From: Anadara kagoshimensis
Taxonomy: Eukaryota; Mollusca; Bivalvia; Arcoida; Arcidae
Assembly (NCBI GenBank): GCA_021292105.1
Contig: CM037861.1
Coordinates: 28,296,545-28,360,544, forward strand
Direction of reading: 5' to 3'
DNA length: 64,000 nt
Shown here: piece by piece, positions 23,461 through 34,566 of the stretch
Layout: each line of letters begins with the position of its first letter
How positions within the stretch are numbered: the stretch's first letter is position 1
Translations under genes and position numbers: made by a program
Notes under the pieces: generated by a model
Seen by the model: the letters and a program-made list of their open reading frames with translations, nothing else
What the model was told of the DNA's origin: nothing
Database searches by the model: none

Positions 23461-24158
23461 AACAACCCTGTTTGTTGATTCAATAAAACACAATTCACGA
23501 GACTAGAAACAAACAGAGGTCTATTTCGGTCTAGACGAAGGGTTGAAATTTATCAGTATTAACGTGAGAAAATATATCAATTTTTTTAAAACCCTAAAAG
23601 GACCCTACATGGGAGCCTATCATCCTCCAAAGGGAAAAAAAATTCAAAGCTCAGTTAAACTATTTTAGTAAATGGAATGGCACACCATGCGGTTTTATTA
23701 ACCATCGATCTAGGAATGCTATTTAAGTCTATGTAACGTGAATTGCAGAAACATCAATTACTCATTAATGAAAACAAACTTTTATTCGGGCACGATTTAC
23801 TTTCGCGTGTTTCGCGAGGACAAATCATTGAGACAGTTAATCAACGCGATCTTGTTTTTAAAAATTGTACTATTTATAATAAATATTTAGCTAGTTAATA
23901 TCACAAAATTCGATTGTCGCAAAATAGTTTTGGCAAGAGAATCGCGAAAGTTAATATCCGCGAATAAAAGTCAGTATGCAGTACTCAAATGCAAACATGT
24001 AGTTTTCCATATTTTATGTAACTGTTAAAACAACAAAATGAACTGTCGAGTCATTGTTTAAGATGATAAAATCATTTCGATGTGTATATTTACTTTTTTT
24101 CTTGCTTATTGACAGAAAACTACGTAAAAACATTTTAAGCTACCTTGACGTTTTGATC
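23461..24158. other. AT-rich stretch without recognisable features
   Basis: I see only weak TTCGCG/CGCGAA motifs (about 23812, 23943) like those in the family G MITE interior, and no gene. Confidence 0.4.
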
Positions 24159-24184
24159 GGGGGGGGGGGGGGGGGGGGGGGGGG
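24159..24184 (+). repeat. Homopolymer run of 26 G
   Basis: An uninterrupted G tract followed by TGGGGG. It is capable of quadruplex formation, and its length is probably polymorphic or an assembly weak spot. Confidence 0.95.
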
Positions 24185-24787
24185 TGGGGGTTGGTATCCG
24201 AATGGTTAAAGCGACGGCCTAAATTTACAGTGGTTCTTACCTCCTGCTCTTGAATACCATTTTGGATAACTTATATTTGCCATCCAGAATTCGGCAAGCC
24301 TTGTTCTGGACAAAATATAGGGTCAATTCTATTACTCTTGTCTGGGAAACCGGAAAACACAATCTACGTTTCGACGGCCATGACTTTTATGTTCCGACTC
24401 TGGCGGCCATCACGGTACCAAAGCAGCGTCACAGCAACTAGTGACGTACTAGCGTTAGTGACGCCATTAAATGGCACTATCCAGGCCGAGTTTTCATTTA
24501 TTTTGTGTGTAATTCAAGCATGCCGGGCCTTTGTCGGAACATTGTGGGCATTGCTGGCGTTCCTTCAATTACTCCAACCCTCTCGACGTTTTGTCACATC
24601 GTAACAGAAACACCAATTTTTCTCACATGTTTCCTATGATACATATTCTCTTTAAGTTTACAAGAAAATAAACTAAATTATATTTTTTGTTTTTTTATGA
24701 TAATTTGTGAATTAACAGACAATTAAACAAAGAATATATTAATGATCATTTGAAAATAAACAAACATTTCAACAAGAAAACAAATTA
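24185..24787. other. Non-coding stretch with a CCAGAATTCGGCAAG loop motif
   Basis: A short palindrome at about 24285-24310 has a centre resembling the fold-back loops at 21607 and 22206. The 63- and 88-codon frames over it have no family features. A possible distal poly(A) signal for a minus-strand transcript (TTTATT on plus) is near 24507. Confidence 0.4.
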
Positions 24788-24980
24788 CAGCATATGCCTG
24801 TCTAAAGTTTAACACCAAGCTAACGAATTGGCGCCGAATCGACACCTCTTCTTAGCCTCTCGTTAGCGATATCTCGACAGATTTCACTCAATAGCTTTCA
24901 ATATCTTAACCATGATTTGACAATCGAGCTTCGATTTCTTTTCGTTATCTGGATATTAAAATTTCGACAGGTCTGCGCTG
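24788..24980. mobile_element. Family A MITE, complete solo copy with TA duplication
   Basis: TA flanks both ends. The left reads CAGCATATGCCTGTCTAAAG and the right reads TTCGACAGGTCTGCGCTG. It is 193 bp and non-coding. It shows TA target choice, as in Tc1/mariner-type elements. Confidence 0.85.
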
Positions 24981-25000
24981 TACACACTAGAACAAAACAG

Positions 25001-25240
25001 GGACCAGTTGTTCGAAGCTTAAATAATTTAATCAATTGATAATTTAAAATTAAAAGCTTGTAAAAGTTCAGATATATATTGTGAAAATAATGTTGAAATT
25101 ATTGAAAATGAATAAAATTTCATCAAACTTAAACATTTTTTTAAATAAAATTTTCAATTTCATTATGTCGATTTTAATGGATGTTCTAAATTGTTGTTAA
25201 TTATTGTAGAAAATAATCAAGCTTCGAACAACTCTGTCCA
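25001..25240. mobile_element. Family E MITE
   Basis: The ends GGACCAGTTGTTCGAAGCTT and CTTCGAACAACTCTGTCC are inverted, and the interior is AT-rich. Two more copies lie at 44116-44516 and 44515-44745. Confidence 0.78.
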
Positions 25241-25241
25241 G

Positions 25242-25835
25242 GTCCCGGTTTCACAATAATTCCTTAACCCCGAGCCGATATCTATGCTGGTGGCTGGTGC
25301 CCCGAGAATATCACAAACTCAGTAGGCAATAATTTCGTATTATTGTCAGACATATACTATAATTGTCTAAATTTTCTGCAAGTTAAAATTTGAAATTTCT
25401 CAAAAAACTAAGATATACTCCCTCATGCAAAGTATTTCCTTTTTTCTTAATTTGGTAAAATATATTTTGGTCCTTTGGGTAGCTTTTCAACATGTTTAAA
25501 ATAATTTTGGTTTCATAATTTTGGTCCTAGCACTACTGATGGGAAATTGTATTCCGAAACGGCCGTCTAGTGCTGTAAAACTAAAACTGGTATAATATGT
25601 TATTTTTCCTCAACTTAAATATAGCAAATTTTGACAATGTTTTTCGGAACTACAAACAAATATTTATGACAAAAAACTGAATACAAATTTTATAAGCTTA
25701 ATATAATCTTCAGATTGGGACCTTAGATAATTCGATATCTTAAAAGTTTGCAAAATTATTAAAATTTGAAAAAGAATTTTGACAAATTTTAGTTAAGGAA
25801 AATCTTAGTTAAAGAATGCTTGTGAAACTGGAGCC
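25242..25835. mobile_element. Family B MITE in the opsin 3' flank
   Basis: The left GGTCCCGGTTTCACAATAAT and right GCTTGTGAAACTGGAGCC are inverted. Inside is GAAACGGCCGTCTAGTGCTG, also found inverted near 45345 and degenerate near 30480. Its right end lies 19 bp from the opsin stop codon, so most of the 3' UTR must be made of this element or skip it. Confidence 0.75.
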
Positions 25836-25854
25836 AGATTCAGACAACGATTTC

Positions 25855-26600
25855 TCACTCGTCATTAGGCACTACATTTTTCTCACTTTTGTGTAACAAT
25901 ATATGGTTCGTTGTCGTATTACAAAACAAACTTTTTATCTTTGTCTTGAACTTGGGGTGTATAATTGCATATACCAACGGATTCGATACGGTCGATGTCT
26001 TGGCGATCACGCCTGGAATTGAAGATACATATGGATTTATCAACGATGTGTTTCCATATTGGCCAAGAAAAGCAACCATTGTGTAAGGCAACCAGGATAC
26101 GACAAATAAAGCCACTAATCCTACCATAATGCACGACGTCCTAATCTCCGATTTAAGTCGATATCTCTGCCTAACTAATCTCAGAGATACAACCACGTCG
26201 GAACTACCCATAGCTAAATCTTTTCTTCGTAAGACCATACTGAAAAGTATGTTTCCATATGCCCAAATTATAATCAGTATGGGAATAACAAACTCTCCTA
26301 TTGTTATCGAGAGAATGAACGACCTTGTTAAAACGTCACGTGACAGGAAGTCGAATGTACAGGAAGTGAGCACACCTTCAAGATGATAGCGACTCCATCC
26401 AAGGACGGGCGATATTGACCATATTAACGAATACACCCATATGCTTCCAATAGCAACAGCTACTGTCCTCCTAGGAACAATTTCAACAAGTTGATTGACA
26501 CGTCTGACTACGGCTTGATACCGATCCAATGCAATCACTGCTAACGTATTAATCGTCACTAAACCTGCAAGCCCCGTCAGCATGCCGTACAACTGACATC
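25855..26600 (-). CDS. r-type (Gq-like) opsin, exon 3 (TM3 to C-terminus)
   Basis: This exon encodes residues 99 (last two bases) to 346 of an opsin. Visible landmarks in protein numbering are the TM3 disulfide Cys100, Tyr103 at the vertebrate counterion position, DRY at 124-126, ECL2 Glu173 (equivalent to the 181 counterion) and Cys179 with the r-opsin-like TSCTFDFLSRD, WLPY in TM6, retinal Schiff-base Lys299 in TM7, NPLVY 305-309 and HPK 313-315. The HPK tripeptide is the known mark of Gq-coupled opsins. The third cytoplasmic loop and the C-tail (about 30 residues) are short compared with canonical molluscan visual opsins, so this is a non-canonical r-opsin. An arthropsin-like type is possible but not proven. 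The acceptor is TAG before 26600. The start Met at 26658 of the open frame is intronic and not used. Confidence 0.95.
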
Positions 26601-26647
26601 CTAAAACGATACAAAGTGATAAGACTATTAGAATAAAAATCAGTATA

Positions 26648-26886
26648 TATGCAAACAACTTTAACCTGTCCGCTTGACCTTTGATTTAAATATTCATTAT
26701 CGACGAGTAAATTTAAGTTACAGGGATATACCTGTATGTCGTCTATATGATGTGAACACTTATCTCATGACATTTGTGTACATATGTATTAACTGCGAAT
26801 CCTAACGCTACCCACGTATTTGGTGGACCATCCTATATAAATATTCCTAATTAAAGGTCAAGCGGTTAGGTCAATTGTTTAGCCGT
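26648..26886. mobile_element. Family D MITE beside the opsin acceptor
   Basis: GCAAACAACTTTAACCTGTC and CGCTTGACCTTTGATTTAAA on the left pair with TTAAAGGTCAAGCGGTTAGG and CAATTGTTTAGCC on the right. Only about 47 bp separate it from the exon 3 acceptor, so the branch point lies in the MITE edge or in that short gap. Confidence 0.75.
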
Positions 26887-26912
26887 ACAAGGTGACAGGA
26901 TATCCGCTTATA

Positions 26913-27010
26913 CAGTGCATACATGTCGAAAATTTAGCGATAAGCTTCCGAATCCCTGCCGAATCGGCAGCTTATAGCTATGCATCGAGAACTTTTCGGC
27001 AACTGTAATC
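26913..27010. mobile_element. Family A MITE, left part
   Basis: After TA it reads CAGTGCATACATGTCGAAAA, then the CCGAATCGGCAGCTTATAG body. It fades into a (CT)n tract. No right terminus is seen. Confidence 0.6.
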
Positions 27011-27028
27011 TATTTTATATACATATAT

Positions 27029-27031
<3 letters not shown>

Positions 27032-27062
<31 letters not shown>
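27032..27062. repeat. (CT)n microsatellite
   Basis: A plain dinucleotide run after TATATATATTCT. Confidence 0.95.
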
Positions 27063-27067
<5 letters not shown>

Positions 27068-27867
27068 TGAGTCTGTGTGTATTGTTGTATACCATTCTGC
27101 AGCTACCATAGCAAATACATATAATTATGTTAGATATCATAAAACACATTCAAAAATGGTATATGACACATATATCATAATTATCAAAATACCAAGAGAC
27201 AAGACGAAATATTTTTATAAAAATTATATCTAATTTTGTAATTCAAGCTCCATAAACAATGACTTGAGCTAAATTATTTCTTACATGTCGTGCAATTACG
27301 AAGGAAATTTAGCTGTTTATGCGATAATTTAGACATAACTCTGACTTAAGAGGGCAGTGACTAAAAATTACTGATTTTATGGAACCAATGTGAAAATGTA
27401 TTATGTTTAATGAAGATAATGAGTTTTTGCTGTTGATGCATTTTGTCTACCATCACGGCTACCACATCCAAGGAAGGCAGCACGCGCGCAAATTACCCAT
27501 TCCTGGAACGGAGAGGTAGTGACAAAAAATAACAATACGGGACTCTTTCAAGGCACCATTGTTGGAATGAGTACACTTTAAATCCTTTACCAAGGGTCTA
27601 TTGGAGGGCCAATCTGGTGTTAATTTCGATTGTCAACTATTTGTTTTATCAAATAACATACACTTTTGCAGAAACAACATTTTTTGCTGATTTTTGTGGA
27701 AGCGAGGTGGAAATGCATAATAGTTTTTTAAGAAACATTAATAGGTTGTTGCCATTGTTCTTGTTGTTGTTGCTGTTCTTGTTGTTGCATTTCATTAAAC
27801 ATAGTCTCATAAACCTTTTCAGCTATTTGCTTTATCCAACAATATACATACGTACTGAAATACTTTA

Positions 27868-27873
27868 GATAAA

Positions 27874-27913
<40 letters not shown>

Positions 27914-27935
27914 CAACAACAACAATAATAATAAG
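27868..27935. repeat. (AAT)n microsatellite
   Basis: An AAT run with an AACAAC interruption. Poly-Tyr and poly-Leu frames over it are artefacts. Confidence 0.95.
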
Positions 27936-28134
27936 TTTTTGTATTGTCACATATATATAATTGTGCAGACAATATACATGTATGTATATGCATATTGCTT
28001 TAATTTAAAATGTATTAATAAACAGCCAAAAATTGTGACTTATAAGGCATTGTATATACTGAGAAAAAATAATAAAAGTGATAAATTGCAATGGGGAAAA
28101 AGTAAGTTACTTTTACATATAATACAATACTAAC

Positions 28135-28268
28135 CGTAATATCCGAAGGGCCAATCATTCAGAAAACAGGCGATAAAAAACATTGGGAAGTCAATAACCG
28201 TCATAATCAAATCAGCCGACGCCAAATTTACAATGAAGACATTTGATGCTGTTCGTAGACTCTTAAAG
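28135..28268 (-). CDS. r-type opsin, exon 2 (loop 1 and TM2)
   Basis: The 134-base exon encodes FKSLRTASNVFIVNLASADL and the end of TM2, stopping at NDWPFGYY. LRTxSNxFIVNLAxxD is the classical opsin TM2 signature. The acceptor TTTCTATTTCAG precedes 28268 and the donor GTTAGT follows 28135. The first base completes a codon begun in exon 1. The last base (G) joins GA of exon 3 to make Gly99, directly before Cys100. Both junctions keep frame and place the residues where opsins need them. It was too short to stand out as an open frame. Confidence 0.93.
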
Positions 28269-28679
28269 CTGAAATAGAAAACACAAAACAAAGATACGAG
28301 TCAGAAACGCATAGTACATGTATACGTACATGATACAGTTTTAAAAACTAATTTGGCACAGCGTGTTCCTGCTACGGGAACTTTAAACAACTAATTATCT
28401 GCTTACAAATAAATCCCTAACTCGGGGACATTGCAAGCTTAGGCCTTTCAAGGTCTTTAAAACAATGTTCACGGTCATCACGTGCACATTATTGTTGATA
28501 AGAATCAAGTCTCTCTATCTAAAATTATCCTGAATATATTTGACATCAAGAAATCCTTATCATTCTCAATTATGATAAAACACGTGGCAGGTGTAGATAA
28601 CTAAAAAGAAGATACTTACTTTTCCGGAACACACGACCTCACTTCCTTGGTCGAAGTTCACGTTACTATTTTACAGTTT

Positions 28680-28745
28680 TAAAAGTTTTTACTTTGCTTT
28701 GAGGTTAGATTTGGACATGGATTGGTATGTTTGGTTAATTTATTA
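28680..28745. repeat. Dispersed segment shared with 43092-43165
   Basis: AGTTTTTACTTTGCTTTG and TTTGGACATGGATTGGTATG occur in both places with one diverged stretch between them. The element type is not recognised. Confidence 0.6.
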
Positions 28746-29024
28746 TTTGATCCTTAAAATGGAAGAAACAAAACAAAGTGAAACCCCCATAATCTGCTTT
28801 GAAGCCAAACTGTGCCGTGGAACAAAAAAAAAAAACTAATATAGTACTTCCTAAGTATGGCGCCGGCATTGTACTAGTACCTCTGGGGCACAATTGGTGT
28901 TACTACATGTTTCCAATGTATATTCAATGAACTGGATTGTAAAAATTGCAACTAAAACATTTGTAACTGGAAATAGTCAACGTTATTAATCACACAACAC
29001 ATTTCAAGTACAATCCAATCTGCC

Positions 29025-29105
29025 TTAAAGGCCATTGGAATTGTATCCAAATTGTTCTTTATTCGGATTATTTGAACCTGTATATAAGCTGTCTGTATTC
29101 AATTA
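29025..29105. mobile_element. Family C MITE fragment
   Basis: TCTGCCTTAAAGGCCATTGG and TTATTTGAACCTGTATATAA match the interior and one end of the family C element. The outer end is lost. Confidence 0.5.
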
Positions 29106-29734
29106 AACAGCCAGAGAATGACACCTAATTGACCAACTGGTTATAAAATCCCCGACTTTCGACTAGCACTGAAATAAATGTGCAGTTGTTTGGAATGGAT
29201 TATAAAGAGCTACTGGGGAATCCAGCCAACCCACTTTTTTTAGTCTACAATCCGTGGTTCATAAACACGCATTAAATAAAAATAAAAAATTTTGTAAAGC
29301 AAATACAACCACAACTTACCATACATTGAATGAACAAATCTTGTATTATTTTGTATTATTTACATGTATTTTTTATTTTTCTGAATATCTTTGTTTTCAA
29401 CATAATCAGAAATTTAAGATGCCTTCAATTGATAAATGTGTCCTTGGAACTTTTTTAATTGTATTATTTACATGTCGTTTTTACCTTTTCTAAATATCTT
29501 TGTTTTTAACATAATCAGAAATGTTAGATGTCATCAAATGATACATTTGTGTAAAAGAAACTTTAGTGATTATATCACGACAATTTTTACATCATTACGA
29601 CTTACTAAATTTCAGATTTAATACGAAACTGAGAATTCATTTCATACAATATGTCTGGTTTTTTTTTTTTTTTGTATTTTTAAATTTAAAATAACCGTTT
29701 CAAGGGCGAAGGAACAATGAATTGCCTGAATATA
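29106..29734. other. AT-rich stretch with an old tandem duplication
   Basis: Two ~125-bp segments at about 29340-29460 and 29465-29580 share TTTACATGT, TTTTTCTGAATATCTTTG and CATAATCAGAAAT. Nothing coding is supported. Confidence 0.5.
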
Positions 29735-29912
29735 CAGTCAAACTGTCTATAAAGACCACCAAAGGGAACCAGTAAAAGTGGCCTTCATGGACAGGTGGCC
29801 TTTATATACAGGTTCAAATAATATGAATAAAGACAATGGGGATACAATTCTCCTGGTCCCTTATAGGCAGATGACCCTTATATAGAGGTGACCTCTAAGG
29901 CAGGTTGGACTG
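29735..29912. mobile_element. Family C MITE, complete, TA target
   Basis: TA flanks CAGTCAAACTGTCTATAAAG on the left and GGCAGGTTGGACTG on the right. It is 178 bp. The interior has repeated 'rail' motifs (ACAGGTGGCCTTTATATACA). Tc1/mariner-type TA insertion is inferred. Confidence 0.8.
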
Positions 29913-30047
29913 TAGTTTCATTTCAGTTGTGTGTACCGTGATAAAGTGGCAAAATTGTGTCAAAATCGCCTTTAGGGTTCATATGACACTAAAATCTACA
30001 CACTTTGTATTCAATCTTCCAGCTTAATGACAAAATATTGAACTATG

Positions 30048-30275
30048 TATAGGCAAACAACATCGACCTGTCAGCTTGACCTTTCGTTAGGAATATCCAC
30101 CCATAACATGGATAGTATCAGGTTTCGCAGTTAAAACACGAACGGAACGACGTTCCTGTTAAATGCTCCTAATTATGTAGATGAAATTAACACATGCGCC
30201 CCTTCATATAAATAATAACGTTCAAAATATTTAGAGTTCAAGGTCAAGCGGACAGGTTAATAATGTTTGCCTATA
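30048..30275. mobile_element. Family D MITE
   Basis: The inverted ends TATAGGCAAACAACATCGAC and GGTTAATAATGTTTGCCTAT are followed inward by CTGTCAGCTTGACCTTT and its complement. It is the best-kept copy of the family. Confidence 0.8.
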
Positions 30276-30394
30276 ACACTATTACTGATCGTCTACGAAA
30301 ACCTATTTATAGGGGGCAAATCAGCAAATTACTGTACTTAATATAGCTTAAACTCAGCTAAAAATGCTTAATCGTTCAAACTATTGCCTTGGGA

Positions 30395-30520
30395 GGATTG
30401 GGTTAGTAAATTTTGTTACTTCTATTTTCTCATTTCAACATCATAAAAATACTTTGGATTTGATGGAAAATTTAATTCCGAAACGAATGTCTAAAGCTGC
30501 AAATCTAAAACAGGTTAATT
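30395..30520. mobile_element. Family B-like interior fragment
   Basis: ATTCCGAAACGAATGTCTAA and the flanking AT-rich text match the interior of the family B copy at 25242-25835 (GAAACGGCCGTCTAGTGC). The ends are missing. Confidence 0.45.
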
Positions 30521-30573
30521 GATAAATAAACATGACTTAAACTGCTAGTTAAAATAATTTACCTCGTCACTTA

Positions 30574-31650
30574 CAGTACAGACCTGTCGAAAGTTTAACA
30601 CTGAGCTAGCAAAAATGAGTCAAACTCGGCTGCCAAATGACCTAGATATGGACGGCTAGTGACAAAAAACCTGTCGAGAGATACAATAGATAGAATGTTC
30701 CAGAAAACTGCTGAGACATAGATAGAGGGTACCAGAAAGCTGCTGAGACATAGATAGAAGGTATCAGAAAGCTGCTGTGACATAGATAGAAGGTACCAGA
30801 AAGCTGCTGAGACATAGATAGAAGGTACCAAAAAGCTGCTGAGACATAGATAGAAGGAACCAGAAAGCTGCTGAGACATAGATAGAAGGTACCAGAAAGC
30901 TGCTGAGACATAGATAGAAGGAACCAGAAAGCTGCTGAGACATAGATAGAGGGTACCAGAAAGCTGCTGAGACATAGATAGAAGGTACCAGAAAGCTGCT
31001 GAGACATAGATAGAAGGTACCAGAAAGATGCTGAGACATAGATAGAAGGTACCAGAAAGCTGCTGAGACATAGATAGAAGGTACCAGAAAGATGCTGAGA
31101 CATAGATAGAAGGTACCAGAAAGCTGCTGAGACATAGATAGAAGGTACCAGAAAGCTGCTGAGACATAGATAGAAGGTACCAGAAAGCTGCTGAGACATA
31201 GATAGAAGGTACCAGAAAGCTGCTGAGACATAGATAGAAGGTACCAGAAAGCTGCTGAGACATAGATAGAAGGTACCAGAAAGCTGCTGAGACATAGATA
31301 GAAGGTACCAGAAAGCTGCTGAGACATAGATAGAAGGAACCAGAAAGCTGCTGAGACATAGATAGAAGGTACCAGAAAGCTGCTGTGACATAGATAGAAG
31401 GTACCAAAAAGCTGCTGAGACATAGATAGAAGGTACCAGAAAGCTGCTGAGACATAGATAGAAGGTACCAGAAAGCTGCTGAGACATAGATAGAAGGTAC
31501 CAGAAAGCTGCTGAGACATAGATAGAAGGTACCAGAAAGCTGCTGAGACATAGATAGAAGGTACCAGAAAGCTGCTGAGACATAGCTCACGATGGACTAA
31601 GATTAGCCAATTCGTTACCTTAATGTTAAACTTTCGACAGGCCTGCAGTG
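30574..31650. mobile_element. Family A element carrying a 32-bp array, TA target
   Basis: TA at 30572-30573 and 31651-31652 flanks perfect family ends: CAGTACAGACCTGTCGAAAG on the left and CTTTCGACAGGCCTGCAGTG on the right. The ~110 bp after the left end and ~60 bp before the right end are ordinary family A sequence. The rest is the array. This is the cleanest case of a satellite inside one bounded MITE. Confidence 0.92.
30686..31585. repeat. 32-bp minisatellite inside a family A element
   Basis: About 28 units of GAAGGTACCAGAAAGCTGCT plus GAGACATAGATA, with few variants (GGTACC/GGAACC, AAGATGC). All three minus frames are open because no unit contains a stop in any register of the 96-bp super-period. 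The hydrophobic 'proteins' are artefacts. Confidence 0.95.
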
Positions 31651-31652
31651 TA

Positions 31653-32554
31653 ACTCTAAATTACTGAAATTTTGCCATGTGATTGGTCTTTGCTGCTTGT
31701 GATTTTCAAAATTTACAAGAAAAAACGCTATTAAATAACGTTTAAACTACTTACATAAGAAAATAGAAAAATAGAAAAAAGATGGGAAAAATCAATAACA
31801 ACAATGATGAAAAATTCTCCAACAATTATTCTTAATTATATTATTCAATAATTATGCCGACTTTTACAATCTGCATCTATTCAACCCATTTACCAAACAA
31901 TTTGACAAAAAATCCCTTCTACGAATATATTTTTATATTCACTATATTGTCTGTTATGCAGTTTCTCCTGTTGAGATGTTTTGCTTGTTAATGGTCTGGT
32001 AGCTCAATAGATATACGTTTCAGGAAATGAATTTCATGAAAAGCTTGAAACAGTAGTATTGACACCTTTCATTTATATATACTAGTATGTAATCGTTAAA
32101 CGGTACTACGTGGTGTGTTGGGGAACCTTATTGGAAAAAGCATGAGTATTTGTTTGAAATTACAGTATATAGCAGCAGGGCAAAAAGTTTATACGCAAAA
32201 CAGGAACGATTTTTAGTTGGGTGGAGTTAAGTGGTGATTTCTTTACGTCCCCGTCAAAAATTTTACACTTATATCAGGACTGTTTAGTACTGGGGTTGTG
32301 AAGGAAAACCGAATTGCCCATTGGAGAAAACCAATCAGTAAATAAAGTGAGAATCTTTCTTGTATTTGAACACCTCGAGAGGCGCTGTACTCTTTAAACA
32401 ATTCGGTTAAAGAGGCCCCAGACCAAACTAAAATAAAAAAAAAATCTGTCAATGACAATTAAATGAATACTAAAGAAAAATATGTAAAATTAATTCAGTA
32501 ATCAACAACAAACATACCAATCAGCGTCCAAATCGCAAAACTAGAGCAGGTTAA
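31653..32554. other. Stretch without recognisable features
   Basis: AT-rich. Open frames are short and show no family features. A 71-codon minus frame at 32243-32458 is not supported by any motif. Confidence 0.4.
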
Positions 32555-32830
32555 ATTTTTGAAACTTGCATATTAAGTTCAAACAGGGAGGTTAGACTGG
32601 ATGATCCGGAAGAATAATCGCTTACTGTTTAGCTAGCTACACTCGCCACGATTATAATCAAAATTTACTGAAAGGAACATGGAACAATGGGATGTTAAAC
32701 ATCTCTAGGGTAATTTTTGGTACAGAAACATCATATTTATTAACTATATTGTGATGACGTCCATATTAAACTTTTTGAAGGCCTTAATGAGCCTAGGTTT
32801 GCAATACCTCTGTGTTTGCAGTTTATTTGT
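32555..32830 (+). repeat. Dispersed repeat R1, diverged copy
   Basis: CTGTTTAGCTAGCTACACTC and TAATCAAAATTTACTGAAAG match R1 at 14990-15500, with scattered differences. Confidence 0.55.
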
Positions 32831-32984
32831 AAGCAGCCTGTTTACTCATATTAAGTCATATGATATGATAAATATGACTAGAAAGCTGGTGTAAATGTTT
32901 GACTGGGATCTATATAGTTAAAACATAATTATACACGGATTTAAATTTAGAACTGGAGAATGGCAGTTCACTTGTACTGTAAGG

Positions 32985-34545
32985 TCGTAATAGTTTTCCA
33001 GATTAATAAACATTTCAGTATTTTACGTGTCTGTGACCTTAACCTTTGAACCCATGAACCTTATTGACATACAAGTATCATAATGATTGTTGTATCAATA
33101 ACTTAAAAAAAGTTAATAGTTTTCCAGATGAATAACCATTTCAGTATTTTACGTGTCTGTGACCTTAACCTTTTAACCCATGAACCTTATTGACATACAA
33201 GTATCATAATGATTGTTGTATCAATAACTTAAAAAAAGTTAATAGTTTTCCAGATGAATAACCATTTCAGTATTTTACGTGTCTATGACCTTAACCTTTG
33301 AACCCATGAACCTTATTTACATACATGTATCATAATGACGGTTGTATCAATACCCTACAAAGTTAATAGTTTTTCAGATTACCATCTCAGTATTCTTTCG
33401 AATCCCATCACATTGATCCTTGTGTCAATACAAAAAATGTGATACACATACCTATACAAAAGTTTATATTTCCAGATAAATTACCATTCAGTATTCTTTG
33501 GCATCTGTGACCTTGATATTAAAGCCCATGACCTTAATTTATATATCCAAATGACCATTGTATCAATACAAAAAATATTCTAATATACATGCCTGCACAA
33601 AAAGGTTATAGTTTTCTAGAAAGATTAACCATTTTTAATATTCTTTAGCATCTATTACCTTGACATTTGAGCCCATGATCTTAATCTATATGCCAAAATG
33701 ACCGTTGCATCAATACAAACAATATTCTAATATACTTGCCTATACAAAAGTTTATCGTTTTCCAGATAATTAACTTTTTTAATATTCTTTCGCATCTGTG
33801 ACCTTGATATTTGAGCCCATGATCTAAATGTATATGCCAAAATGACCGTTGCATCAATACAAACAATACTCTAATATACATGCCTATACAAAAGTTGATA
33901 GTTTTCCAGATAATTAACTTTTTTAATATTCTTTCGCATCTGTGACCTTGACATTTGAGCCCATGACCTTAATCTATATATTAAAATGATCCTTGTATCA
34001 ATATAAACAATATTCTAATATACATGCCTATACAAAAAGTTGATAGTTTTTTTTAAAATAAATTAACCATTTCAGTATTCTTTAGCATCTATGACCTTGA
34101 CATTTAAGCCCATGATCTTAATCCTATATCAAAATGATCCTTGTATCAATATAAACAATATTCCATTTTACAAGCCAATACCAAAAGTTTATTATTTACC
34201 AGATAAATTAATCATTTCAGTATTCTCTTGCATCTGTGACCTTGACATTTAAGCCCGTGATCTTAATTTATATATCAAAATGATCCTTGTATCAATATAA
34301 ACAATATTCCATTTTACAAGCCAAGTTGTCACTTCAGGGGCTCCGTAATATATAAATTGCCATCTCACTGTTCTTTTTTATCTATTACCTTGACCTTTGG
34401 GTCTATGATCTTAATCTATTTGTATCATTGTATAAATACAAAAAAACAAAAATATTCTTATACGAAAAGTGTATTTTTTTCAATAATTAAACGTTTCAGT
34501 ACTCTTTCGTTTAACTTAATCCTTGATGACACCGTTAACATTTGA
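32985..34545. repeat. Diverged tandem array, unit about 125 bp
   Basis: The unit carries TTAATAGTTTTCCAGAT, CATTTCAGTATT, ATCTGTGACCTTGACATTTG and AATGATCCTTGTATCAATA. The first three units (32988, 33113, 33238) are nearly identical. About nine more decay towards 34545. A related double unit is at 63225-63400. Confidence 0.88.
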
Positions 34546-34566
34546 GAGACATGTATCATGTACATA

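Larger units (their letters stand above)
26601..28134 (-). other. Opsin intron 2
   Basis: It is 1.53 kb with GTTAGT...TTTTAG ends. It contains the family D MITE next to the acceptor, a family A left half (26913), a (CT)n tract (27032-27062) and an (AAT)n tract (27868-27935). The 27070-27860 part shows no gene or named repeat. Confidence 0.85.

Noticed and set aside
26601-26658. Met at 26658 as the opsin start
   Set aside because: The acceptor at 26600 joins exon 2 in phase and restores Gly-Cys-Gln-Leu-Tyr. Sequence upstream of it is intron next to a MITE and would remove TM1 and TM2.
30595-31590. Hydrophobic 250-331 residue minus-strand frames resembling membrane proteins
   Set aside because: All three frames are open over the 32-bp array, so the composition reflects the repeat only.
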